From: Combretum micranthum
Lineage: Eukaryota > Streptophyta > Magnoliopsida > Myrtales > Combretaceae
Direction of reading: 5' to 3'
Length of the DNA stretch: 64,000 nucleotides
Assembly (NCBI GenBank): GCA_024138025.1
Contig: JAMXBD010001214.1
Span: 248,001-312,000 of the forward strand
In this document: piece after piece, positions 44,926 through 56,312 of the stretch
Layout of the letters: the number at the start of each line of letters is the position of its first letter
Numbering within the stretch: position 1 is the first letter of the stretch
Translations under genes and position numbers: made by a program
The notes under the pieces: model-generated
The model's input: the letters and a program-made list of their open reading frames with translations, nothing else
Databases searched by the model: none
Told to the model about the DNA's origin: nothing

Positions 44926-46390
44926 CTAAGGCTTGTGACTTGATAGCTTTAGGAGTTGTATTGTAATATCAAACTCTCCGAGAAGCAACAACCACTTCGC
45001 TACACGCCCAGATAACGCTGGTCGTGACAATAAGTACTTGATAGGATCTGATCGGGTAACGAGGTTGACCTTGTGCGCTAGAAAGTAGTGACGCAACTTT
45101 TGGGTGGCAAACACCAGCGCGAGACAATGCTTTTCGCAAGCTGGGTATTTGACCTCGCTTCCTTGAAGCGAACGACTCAAATAGTAGACCGGCCGTTCTT
45201 GGCCATCTATTTCTTGTGCAAGTAAGGCTCCGATGGATCTGCTAGTAGAAGTAAGATACAATATCATCGGTACTCCCTTCACAGGCATAGTCATGGTGTG
45301 AGAAGAAGTGAGAATTCCCTTAATTCTTTGAATTGCATCCTCATGGACTTGGTCCCATTCAAATGTGACTCCTTTCTTCATGAGTTGATGTAAGGAATAT
45401 GAAATCTCTGCAAGTGCAGGTATGAATCTCCTAATATAAGAGACCTTTCCCATGAAAGTTTTCAATTCTTTCAAAGTAGCAGGTGAAGGCATAGACAATA
45501 TAGCTTGTATCTTTGGGATCAACATCAATCCCCTTCCTATGGACTACAAATCCAAGAAATTTTCCTGAAGCAACTCCAAAAACACATTTCAAAGGATTCA
45601 TGCGAAGCTTATACAATCGACATCGTTCAAAAACCTTTCGAAGATGGACCAAATGGTCAGATGCATGTTTTGATTTCACAACTATGTCATCCACGTAGTC
45701 CTCCATGAAATCATGCATCATATCATGAAATATAGCTGTCATCGCTCTTTGATAAGTAGCGCCAGCATTCTTGAGTCCAAAGGGCATGACAGTATAATAG
45801 AAATTCCCAACAGGAGTTCGGAAGGCAGTACGCTCGGCATCTCCAATTGCCATTTTAATTTGATTATATCCACTGAAACCATCCATGAATGAAAATAATT
45901 CATGACCTGCAGTGACATCCACCAAGGTGTCTATATTTGGCAAAGGGAAATCATCTTTAGGACAAGCCTTGTTCAAATCTCGAAAATCCACGCAAACCCT
46001 TATTTGACCATTCTTTTTTCTAACAGGTACGATATTCGCGAGCCAAGTAGGGTGTTCGATTGGTCTGATAAAGCCTGCACGAAGCAACTTCTCAATTTCG
46101 TGCTTAATTTGAACTTCCACCTCAGGACGGAAAACTCGTTGTCCTTGCTTAATAGGAGTCGTGCCTGGGGTAATATTTAGTGTGTGCACTACAAGGCTAG
46201 GGTCCAGACCTGGCATCTCATCATATGCCCAAGCGAACACGTCTCTATATTCTCTTAACAAATCAATAAGAGGACTCTTAACTTCATGTAACAAACCTTT
46301 GCTGACAAAAATTGGCCGCGGCGACTCTCCTGGTCGCGCTAGATCCAATTCCTCAATTTCTTCATTTTGTGGCTTTATTTGATCTTGCAT
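44926..46390 (-). pseudogene. Reverse transcriptase and first RNase H of the Tat element
   Basis: Frame 46390-45431 has YRDVFAWAYDEMPGLDPSLV, VNIVPVRKKNGQIRVCVDFR-type text (here starting LANIVPVRKK), HELFSFMDGFSGYNQIKMA, VMPFGLKNAGATYQRAM and the active site MEDYVDDIVVKSK. Frame 45528-44926 has the connection and RNase H (FMGKVSYIRRFIPALAEISY, GALLAQEIDGQERPVYYLSR, ALVFATQKLRHYFLAHKVNL). The two frames meet at 45431-45528 by one frameshift. Confidence 0.9.
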
Positions 46391-47091
46391 TTGTTGAGGA
46401 GCGGGCTGAATTTCTTGAATTGGTACAGGGTCTGAGGAAGAACAAACTTCCTTAGACCCCGGAAACCGTCATAAGAGATATACTCTCCGCCCATCTTCTC
46501 TGACGTAACTTTCAACAGCATCAACCTGCTTGTTCTTCTTTTTACCGCCTCGACAGCCACGCATCTTTCTTTTCTTTTGTTGGCCCTCTTGAACTTTTTC
46601 CCAAGTGGGTAATGGCACACCTGAAGCTCTAGCAATAGCTGTCTCACCTTCATTGGCATACTCATTGAAGAAGGTAGACTCAATGAAATATGTCTCATCA
46701 TGCTCAAAAGGATTCTTCGTAGCAGGAATTAATATATCCTTCCCTTTCCAATGTCCTTTGATACATTGATGCATAGTCGACGGTACTAAATTGTGATCAT
46801 GCAGCCACTTCCTACTTATCAAGAGATGATAGGACGCAGGCGCATCAATCACATGAAAAGTAATGATACCACGAATAGGCCCAATCTTAAGATCAACATT
46901 AACTCTTTCGATCGTCTTCGTTACAGTATGACTAAAGCCATTAACTGAAATGGGTTGCTTCACCAAACGATGATAGTCGATACCAGCAGCTTCCAATGTA
47001 GTCTTAGGCATGATGTTGAGAGAAGAACTAGCGTCAATGAATGTCCTCTTAACTGGGTAGCCATTAAGTATGCTCTCCACACACTACAAAA
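46391..47091 (-). pseudogene. Protease region of the Tat element
   Basis: Frame 47080-46469. VKRTFIDASSSLNIMPKTTL is the aspartic protease site; where D-T/S-G/A-S-S is expected it reads D-A-S-S-S, so a Gly-to-Ser type change may weaken it. Also VNVDLKIGPIRGIITFHVID and YHLLISRKWLHDHNLVPSTM, typical of Tat. Its upstream side is cut by the CACTA MITE at 47092. Confidence 0.85.
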
Positions 47092-47241
47092 AAACTGGGC
47101 TTTAGAGACAAAAATTCTGTCTCTAAACGTGAATTTCCGTCGCAAAAACCATCGTCGCAGATTTTATTTGTCAAATTATAACTACATTTTCTAATTTCCG
47201 TCGCAAATTTTCTGTCTCTATAGGCCTGTTTTCTTGTAGTG
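47092..47241. mobile_element. CACTA-type MITE, 150 bp
   Basis: Starts CACTACAAAAAAACTGGGC and ends GCCTGTTTTCTTGTAGTG. The 3-bp duplication ACA flanks it (47089-47091, 47242-47244). Internal GACAAAAATTCTGTCTCTAA and TTCCGTCGCAAA words recur in inverse. It interrupts the Tat coding region between gag and protease and must be younger than the element. Confidence 0.92.
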
Positions 47242-48740
47242 ACATATAATGGTCGATTGTGATTTGGACTATCTACACACATATCTACATCGGTGAACAA
47301 GATTGCATTTTCATGCGCTCGAGCCATTCTTTTGACGGGCTGCGCTGCATTACACTCGGCATATTGTCCCTCAGAAATTTGTGCAAGTGCAGTTGCTGCT
47401 GCAAGCTTCGCCTTTTCATCAAAACCAAGTAGATCAAAGAAATTTCTAAAATTAGAAGTTTTCAAAAGTGCCGCAGCAATGGGAGCACAATTATTTTCCT
47501 CAACTTGATGTTGTTTTCCTTTCGCGTTACTTGCCTCGGTAAGTGGTGCATCATTGGCTTCTACTGTGGCAGGATCATGAATAACGACGTTAACGGCACC
47601 ATGCTGATTATTATGGGTGGGAAGTGGATTGTTCCTAACGTCGTTATTTTCGATAACAAGCTCTCCATTCTGCACTCTTTCATTGAAAATCCTCTTCAAA
47701 GTAAAACAATCCCTAGTAGGATGCCCCGCAATTCTATGGAACCTACAAAATTTAGGATCATTCTTTTCCTCCTGAGTTGGTAAACGCTTACCCTTGGGAG
47801 TTTGAGATTTCCATCTCTCAACCATGATCTAGCATAGGGTGCACCTTTCCCATTGAACAAGGATATGTTAGCACTTCCTTTGTTCTCTCACATCCAGACT
47901 TTTCAAGTCTTCGTTTCTTCTCATCTTTGAGATCCTCACTTTGAGTTGCATTCACTGACGGTCCTCTTTTGTTAAACTTCACATTTCTTCCACTTTGTCA
48001 CATGATAGAATTATTAGTCCTTCGCGCATTCTCAACCAAAGTGGAGAATGAGGCTAAAGAGAGATTTTCCAAATGTACCGCATATTCGGTGAACATGCCT
48101 TGGATGCAAATTTTCACCAGCTCTCTTTCGTCACATATGTCTTGGATGTCTAGTGAACGTTCCCTGAAACGCTCAATATAATCCATTAAGTCTTCCTTGG
48201 GCTTCTGGCGAATCCGTCCCATATCAGTCAAGGTCACTCGTTCCTGTGTGGAGAAGAACTTCATTAGGAACATCTTGTACATAGTTGCCCATGAATCTAC
48301 TGATCCAGGGGGAAGGTTAATGTACCATGTGTACGCTTTCTCTGTAACGGACTTAGAAAATTCTTTCAACTTGAGATCATCATCAAATCCATAAACCTAT
48401 AGCGTTTCAATGAACTTCAACAAATGTTCCTTGGCACTTCCTTTCTTACCATTGAATAGCATGAATTTGGGACTCACATAGTCTTGAGGATATGGCTTAG
48501 CAGCAATACGTTGATTGTATGGAGCATGAGATCCAATACTCTCACATCAGACTTAGCTTGTATTTCCCCAAGTACATGTCTAGATCTTCTTTCGTGACGA
48601 AAGTAACTTTAGGAGTTGAAGTAGTGACTTCAACTGTGTCGCTGGAGTGATACTGAGTGGAGTTTATATTGGTTGAGCAGCAGGTCCACCAATGACAATC
48701 TTGTAGTCTGTGAGGATGAAGATCCTCCGGGTTGAACATG
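47242..48740 (-). pseudogene. gag of the Tat element
   Basis: The frame 48369-47998 holds the gag core (FSKSVTEKAYTWYINLPPGS, WATMYKMFLMKFFSTQERVT, EDLMDYIERFRERSLDIQDI). 47825-47245 holds the Tat-type cysteine/histidine motif (KFCRFHRIAGHPTRDCFTLK) and, near its end, PNHNRPLYVT just before the MITE. 48739-48542 carries an upstream part (VTFVTKEDLDMYLGKYK). A TAG stop lies near 48398 in the gag frame (after FIETL) and frameshifts near 47990 and 48540. Confidence 0.82.
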
Positions 48741-49277
48741 TACTGTAGGCTGGGAGGTTGAGGGTCCTCCCTAGCTGAATTCCTGTTTCACTACCTAGGT
48801 ACAGGCAATTGCGAAACTATAGGCCCAATAGGGGCTTGCTCCCTAATTCCAATAGTGTCATGTTCAGGAGTAGAGAAGAATCAACAGTCGAGGTGCTTGA
48901 AGAGCTTGTGAAGTTTGAGGACTTGAGGTGCCTGAGAAGCACGTTGTTGCAAGGCAATAGCAGGGTTGACAAAGTCGCGCCTTGTTGCGCGGCAGCAATA
49001 GCGGCTATACCAGGTAGGTATTGTGCAAACATCGTCATGAAATTGAAATTGTCTTATAGACTCTTGTATTGACTATTGACTGTACTGTATTTTCTTGTAC
49101 AGCGCGCAAGATCGCAACATTGTCAGGTTGAGCACCAGTAAGTTGGTTAACATCTTCGAGTGCTGGCATGTCATGCTCAGCAACCTCAAGATTAGTATCA
49201 GCTTCTGAGTCACACCCTCAGTAGATCAGTAGTCTTTTTCTTGGAAGTGCCATCACACAAGTACTGATTTCCTCCTG
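48741..49277 (-). other. gag leader of the Tat element
   Basis: Runs from the primer site to the first recognised gag frame. It probably includes the decayed N-terminus of gag. The 73-codon minus-strand frame at 49038-48817 (MTMFAQYLPGIAAIAAAQQG) may be its start, with low certainty. Confidence 0.4.
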
Positions 49278-49296
49278 TCCCCAGTGGAGTCGCCAA
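49278..49296 (-). other. Primer binding site of the Tat element
   Basis: The minus strand reads TGGCGACTCCACTGGGGAC four bases after the LTR. From memory this form is used by Tat/Ogre elements and pairs with an arginine tRNA. Confidence 0.7.
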
Positions 49297-49300
49297 AAAT

Positions 49301-49934
49301 GTGTGAGTATGAATCCATGCAACGATCATGTGCGTGTCGCGTGACTATCGCGCTAACGCTGACCTAGGGAAACAACACGTGATAGGATGATCAAGAGATT
49401 ATCGTGTAGGGAGGAAGTAGCAATCTCAATAGGCTCTAACACACGATGACAGGTGAGGGAGCTAAATAGCATCAACCTCATTGAGTACTATGGATTCGTG
49501 TAGTTCTTAAGTAAATCAGTGTTTATCACCAGGACGAAATCCCGGCAGCACGACGGCGTTCGTCAAGATTCACCTTGTCCAAAATGAGGTAAGGACTAAG
49601 GTATTTATAGAGAATCTAGTTGTCGATGTCGTCCATCAGATGAGACAGACGATCGACGGCTAGGATGAGTCTCTCTCATTATGTATATGTGTGGCTCCCT
49701 TATGGACCCAACCCATAAGGCCTTCATTGTAATGTGTGAGAGCCAATTTGAGAAAGGTTGGAATTGGGCAGGCCAATTCTAACGACCCTACTCCAAGCTT
49801 ACCATGCCAATTCTCCCATGATCATCCCAATTGAATTGGGCCTAACTCTTTAAGCCATGTCACATTAGCCCAAAGAGTTAAATCCAAATAAGAATTAGGC
49901 TCAAGGCCTTTGTAATCAAATTTGTACATCTACA
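49301..49934 (-). repeat. 5' LTR of the Tat element
   Basis: 634 bp, TG...CA, followed by CTAAT at 49935-49939. It is shorter than the left LTR mainly through one- and two-base deletions. Confidence 0.93.
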
Positions 49935-50107
49935 CTAATAAAATTGTTCTCTTATTTACCATAAGACTTAAAATTTATATTGAAAACATAAAATTTTCCA
50001 AAAAAGAAGGAAAAAGACTAAAAATATCCTATTAAATAACATTAATAAAAAGATATTATATATCCAATTAAAGGCTGTTAAAAGATATTAAAAAAATATC
50101 GATCATG

Positions 50108-52950
50108 TTAATTATTAATAAAAAATAAAAATAATATATGAAATCTTGTGTGACTTTTATTTTCAATCAAACTAAATGAGAAAGTATAAGAACAAGGGAT
50201 CAAAATTCTCTTCATTTGGATATGCATTTAAGTAATGAGATTATTAGTGACATTGATTGGATTCTAGAACCATTGCTTCAAGGATCAATAATTTCGAGTT
50301 CCAAACATTTAATTTTCTTTGAAAAAAATGTACAAAAGGAGAAGCTAAGTGTAAATTTGAACTTATCTCCTCCATGAAAAAGTCAAAGAGGAAGCTAAAG
50401 CTCATGAGTAGTATTTATTCATCTTGTTTTGTTCAAGCACGTGCAACAAGGAGAAAGATAAACTCACATATAGCAAGTGCCAAACCCATGATTTTTCTAT
50501 TACAAATTTAACCCCCAAACCACTAAACCATGTTAATCTCAAAAATCTAATAAAACTTTATTTATATATGCCAACTATGAATCAAATCAAATTAGGCCAA
50601 ATTAAGAGTAGGAGCAATGGTCTATTTATTTACTAAATAGAAATGGAATGGAATTCTCTCTATCCATAAAACGAGCCCTATTACCAATTTTTATTTTTCC
50701 TTTTTCCCAAAATAAAATAACGAAGAGAAATTATCATAATTAAGTAATTAATCTTTGCATCACATTGTGCTACATCTTAGATCTTTATTGCATCATGGAA
50801 AAAGATCCTATATGAATATTGAATAGTTAAATAGAGAGTCCTATGAATGGCTATTTAGTGAACACAATCCTTAACTACTCTTCTTTTTCTTTCATCTTCT
50901 TCATGTTCTCTCCTCCTCCTACCTTTTCATTCTACCCACCATAACCAACAACTACATACTAGAGGTAGGCTACCACAACTCAACCTCAGATTCAACTACT
51001 TTATATCGACAAGACCTCAACCATCATACCCACAAACAATAAACCTTTTGTATCCAAGCAGAAGAAAGTCAAATCTCCAAATCTAATTGAAAGAACCAAT
51101 TTTTCCCTTTTTTTCCATGGCAATCAAATTTCTTGCATTTGAAGAACTATTTATAAAGAAAGGACTTTTTTAAAAAAAAATAGAAATTCTTTTATTCATT
51201 AGAGATTGATTAAGAAGAAAATAAAACAAGAAATCCCATTTCATCTTTAATTTAATATTGATTAATTGAATTTTTATTTCATTTATAGAATTTATTCATC
51301 ATGGTTTTCAATTTCTTTGCATGAATATTTAAAGTTGTGCCATGTGGTTAAGGTTACTATAAGATAAGGAAACTTACTCATCTGCAAATATGTTATGATC
51401 ATTTTGGTAATTTTTTATTCAATTTAACAAAAATAATAGGGGGTAGATGTCAAATCTAATTTAGTATCTGTACTTTGAAGTTGTTAATTTAATACTCAAT
51501 TAAAGTTTTAATCACTATTTTACTACCTCTCTAATATCATTAAAAGACAACTTCATTGAATTTTTACCATCTCTCTTAATGTAGCGAACACTAATAAATT
51601 ATTTTTTTATGTAAACAAATGAAAAAAGCAAAATTACGTAAGGTAGTAAGCAGATTGACTAATATTAACTGATAATTCAAAATTCAAGTACTAAATTTGT
51701 GCAAAATTATGCAATAATTTTGACATTTTCTCGATAACATTGTTACAATTTCATTGCATTCCTATTAAAAATTTTATTTTACCACTTACATTGGATTTGA
51801 TGAAAATCTAAAAAATTTTTGATTACCTAGTTTATAAAAATTGGCTTTGATTTTGATAATATTAAAATTATGATTTCATATTCTCTATGTTATTAGAGAT
51901 TTTGGATTCGAAATTTACTTTTTTGACTATTTACAAATTGTTTGTAACCAATACACTTCTTTGTCATAACTTCATTCATTTCCTTCTCTTTTTTTTTTCC
52001 TAACTAAACAATAAAAATATATTAAATCTTTCCAATCTACCATCGTTATTCCAAAGGTACGGTTGCTTATTCAATCAACCGTCTTTATTAACTGAAATAT
52101 CCTAAACCTTTACCTAATTTTGAAATTGAGATTAAATAGATTAAATGAATTAAAAAATATAGGATGTAATTGGACAAGCCCACATAATTAAATAATTAAG
52201 TTGAAATTTGAGATTTCATATTCTTAAACCCAAACATGTTGTTTAAAATGTTAGAGATTTTAAACTCTTAAACTTTAGTTCAAATTCCGATTCATAAATC
52301 CCCACAAGTTTTGAGTTCATTTGCTTGCCTCAAAATTTTAGTTCTTAGGCTAAGCTCAAATTGAATATCAGTTTGATATAAAGTAAGTTTCAAAATTAAG
52401 TTCTTATTTCCTAAACCTTTAGACCTAAAGATATTGAATAATGTTCTAAACCTAATACCTTATCCTAAAATCTTTAATTTTACCCTTTTTCTTCCATGCC
52501 TCTCTTTTCTTATTTTTTACGTTTTCCTTCCCTTTCTCTTATTCTTCATTTTCTTTTCCTTTTTCTTCAATTCAACTTCTCTAATCTCAATTTCAAGAAC
52601 GTTAGAAGAGGAATCAAAGTTAGAATTGAAGATAGAAAGTGGAAGCCATGTTAAAATAGCTCCAACAACAAGTAAAGAGGATCAAGATTTCATGTGTTTG
52701 CCAAAAGATAATTAAAGTTGTTTTAATTTGTTGTGATTGTTGTTTTTGAATATATATGATGAATTGATGATAGTTATAAGTGGGAATTGAGATGAAGCAT
52801 GTAATCTTGACATGTATGAAATTATAGGCTAAAACCTAAATGAGATTATGCATGTTAGAACTAGGAATGAAATGATATATGAAGTGAAACATGGATATAA
52901 ATGTTAGTGAAGATGATTCTAGGCTTATATGTTAATTATAAGATGTTAGA
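50108..52950. other. AT-rich intergenic DNA
   Basis: No supported gene. Frames at 50424 and 52434 are short, AT-biased and motif-free. Confidence 0.4.
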
Positions 52951-52999
52951 TGATAAAAAATGATGTAAATCAAGTAGTAAAACAAGTGAAGTTTTCAAA

Positions 53000-53655
53000 A
53001 ACAAAAGTAGGGCAAAGAGCACGGGGGAAACATGGGAAATTGTATCTAGTCGTGCTCCTTATATTTTACTTAAAAACTTTTAAATTTACACATCAAAAGA
53101 GAAACATGCCAGGAACATGGTCTTGTGTATCACACCATTCTTCTTTTCAGTTCGTATTATACATATTTCCAAAACAACACAACTAATACACGGCCTCACC
53201 TATCTCCCCATGTTCCTTTTTGTTTCTCATGTGTATAATACGTCAAGCGAAACATGGCTAGAACACGAGCTAACGCTTCTAGTCATGTATCTCATCGAGC
53301 CCTTGAAGTAAGACCCTTCGATAAGAAACATGAGGGGAACATGCCTACACGTATCTCACCGTGTTTCTATCTAACTTATGCATGCTTGGCTTTTTCATGA
53401 AACATAGGCGAAGCATGACTTGTGTATCACATTGTGTATCTCTTTTATGCATCATGTTTGTCAAATGTTTCTATTCAAAAAGAAACACGACTGAAACGCA
53501 GTTTAATGTATCATGCCATGCTTCTTTCTTATCTCCAAAATGCTAAGAAGCACGATGGAAACACGATTTATGTATATGATCGTGTTTCTTCTTACGCATG
53601 TACACAGGGTTTAACATGGCCCATGTACCCTCTCGTGTTCTTCATAAATTTTGAA
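53000..53655. repeat. Degenerate ~75-bp tandem array with palindromic arms
   Basis: Copies start near 53021, 53101, 53248, 53325, 53398, 53480 and 53547. Each has GAAACATG or GAAACACG at the left, a centre like TGTATCTCA, and an inverse CGTGTTTCTT or CATGCTTCTT at the right. Short frames across it reflect the repeat. Confidence 0.7.
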
Positions 53656-56312
53656 TAAAAAATAAAATAAAATAGAAAATGATAGTTATGTGATGTGTTA
53701 GTTGAATGATACAATTAAGAATGAGTTTAGTAAATTTATAGATTTAATAAATAATTGGATTAAATATAAAAGGTTCATAAAAATGAACTTTGTTAATAAT
53801 CTTAAGTTCAACTTGACTAAATAGACTTCAGTGAGCTAAAATAAATTAGATTGACTAAGTTTAATCAAATTAATTTAGTAATTAAATTAAATGATTAATT
53901 TTAATCAACTTGGATAAAGATTAAGTTAAAATAGACTTAATAGCTAATAATTGAATTAAATTAATATGTTAGGATAATCTATATTCAACATGGGAAATAT
54001 GATATTTCAAATATATACTTGCTTAGGAAATGAGTCTTTCTGAATATGAATGTTTTGATGATGTTCTTATGATAAATAACCATAAACGAAGAGAAAGGAA
54101 ATACTTTGCCAGACAATTGAGAACTGTCTGTATCTTGGTAGGGCGATCTTCACAACTATGGCGGGTTTCCTACTTAGTGTCTGATCATATAGGATTATAA
54201 AATAAGTTTGAGATAAGTTGATAATTAATTAAATTTCTTATATGAGTCTAATTCTTGAATAGATATATGGATAGCTGATTTATCTTCTAAAATGGAATCT
54301 GATCTACCCTCTGTCTTTGTTTAGACTCCAAATTAATAAGGTACGTAGTGACATGCTTTTTGTTTGTTAGGATGGACATTCTTAAATGAACTAAAACTTT
54401 AAAACAACCTAATAATTGAGTGTTACTTATGTGTGTGTCATTTAATTTGGTATAGGGAGCGACAACCTTGTCCCAGGCGGGACACGGTAGTTAGGTGCTT
54501 AGGCTACCTCCTACCATAATGCAATGGTATGTTGTCATGCAATGACAATTCATAAGTAGCTTAACGGGTAGCCGATGGGGTAAACAATATCAATGTAACA
54601 TCTATCTTGATTGGCAAGAAGTAATATAGTAGGGCTTACATTTATGGGACTGGTTGAGCCTTATTATATTATGGACTATGATGGTTGGTGTGTGTGTAAT
54701 GTCTATAAGCTCTAGATGAGGCTCTATTATATTTCTCGGTTAGATATAGGAGATATAAGTATCTAGGTTGCTTATATCAATCCCTTGAGCAGTTATTGTT
54801 ACTCAAGACCCTCAGATTCCTAAGAGTGCAATCGGAGTGTGAGTTCTCCGGTGTTGATTTATTTAATTTAATTTAAATATAATAACTTGTTATTGCTGCA
54901 TTGTATTTATTTAAGTTTGTGTGTCATTTCGTGTGTGATTGTGTTACTATATACTAGGCTTCGACTCATTATTGTTGTTATTGTATTCTTTCCAAGTGTT
55001 GTTTTGATAATGATGATGATGATGGGGATTTGGATGACGATAATGGTGTCGATGATTTGATGATGATGATGTTTGACTCGGTTATGGACAATCCTAGAAG
55101 TTTGAGAGGAGGAGCTAAGTGTAGTAGGGCTGATGGATTATTTGTTTTATTTTTTATTTTGTTTTGTTTAACGAACTAGATTTATCTTTAAAATATGTAT
55201 TTTTTGTAAGGGCTGGTTATGAAACCCACATGTTTTATAATAAGTTTTTAAAGTTTTGTTTAAGTGAAAGTTCTTCTACTTGTATAAGTGGAAGCTAGAA
55301 ATATTTTTATAAAGTTGTTTTCTAGTTATAAATCCAGTTGTCTCCAGAATCTAAATAAATGATTTCGAAATTTAAAACTAGCTAGCAATGTTCAATATAA
55401 GCATATCCTTTTAGGAGGTCTGTGGGTATAATACTTAAGATATTATGCGTGGCAGGAGGATTTGACATTGCCTGATGTTAGATTCAGGTAAGCTAAGTCC
55501 TTACATTAAGTAATGTATTTACATATGTTAATAAGACAAGTTCTTCATCCAAAAGTTTTTCATCCAATCCACCCAGTTGAACATAACAAATCCAGCCCTA
55601 GCACATTGATTTTCTATATAAGTAATGCTTTCCCTATTGATAACAAAGGAATTAGTAAAAATCAACATTATAGATGCAGCTTGTGGTATCACTCTAATCA
55701 ATAATTTTTTAGATATATTAATGAAAGGAAATATGTAAATTCGCCCTTTAAATTATTGCATAGGGATCGATTGACTACTTGAACTCCTAACCTGAATATC
55801 ATATCCTCGTTACTTTTGAAAATAAACACATCTAATGCAAAATGCTGTAAAATATCAACATGGTCACCATCTTATCTTTTAACAACAATTTTAAGATTTG
55901 ATTATCGAAAAAAAAAATTAGGACTCAAGCAATAGTTTAGAATATCCTTAGGGTTTAAGGAATATATTGGTGTCCATCTAGTAGTTTAAAAGATGTATTT
56001 ATGATTATCCCATTAGTAAAATTTTGGGTAAATATTATAAATAGTATTGAATTTTGGTAAAATATACAACTAAATACCTGAATTTTGATATCAATCAATT
56101 TAGTATTTAAACTTTAAAATTTATATATTTAGTATCTAAAATTACTTTTTGTGTATATTAACCAATATTATAGAGATATTGTTAGCATGCATGAAAAGGT
56201 ATTTTAGATAATAAATTGATCAATTTTAAAGTTTAGATACTTAATTACATATTTGGTATAATTTTAAGTACCATTTGTTACTGTAATCCTAAAATATTTA
56301 GATGAAAGCTTA
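53656..56312. other. AT-rich DNA with LTR-like features, no element defined
   Basis: The part 54440-55200 is richer in GC and includes GGGACACGGTAGTTAGGTGC, a GATGATGATGAT tract (55008-55025) and TAGAAGTTTGAGAGGAGGAG, reminiscent of a solo LTR, but no matching ends or duplication were found. Confidence 0.35.

Larger units (their letters stand above)
35405..49934 (-). mobile_element. Tat-type Ty3/gypsy element carrying an antisense plant mobile domain gene
   Basis: LTRs 35405-36055 and 49301-49934 start TGTGTGAG and end CTACA. The target duplication is CTAAT (35400-35404 and 49935-49939). The minus-strand primer site is at 49278-49296 and the polypurine tract at 36056-36070. The minus-strand order is gag, protease, RT, RNase H, a second archaeal-type RNase H and integrase, the hallmark of the Tat lineage. 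Between pol (ending ~42805) and the 3' LTR lie ~6.7 kb with a plus-strand intron-containing gene. The LTR copies differ at dozens of places, many of them one-base indels, so it is clearly older than the element at 532-6269. Confidence 0.93.
34261..50107 (-). mobile_element. Small deleted LTR element, split by the Tat insertion
   Basis: Left LTR-like copy 34261-34557. The right copy starts at about 35222-35263 and runs to 35404, then resumes after the Tat insertion at 49935-50107. Shared text includes ACAATAAAGGAATTCAAAGT, AAAATTGTTCTC and AAAGGCTNTTAAAAGATA. Flanks read TTAATT on both sides (34255-34260, 50108-50113). The minus-strand interior is only ~0.7 kb: an ATG at 35185 (starts MAHRQNQ), a gag-like remnant down to 34558, and a purine tract ACATGGGGGAATGA next to the left LTR. 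So most of the internal region is missing. Confidence 0.7.

Noticed and set aside
54440..55200. Solo LTR
   Set aside because: LTR-like wording but no matching TG...CA ends or target duplication could be found.
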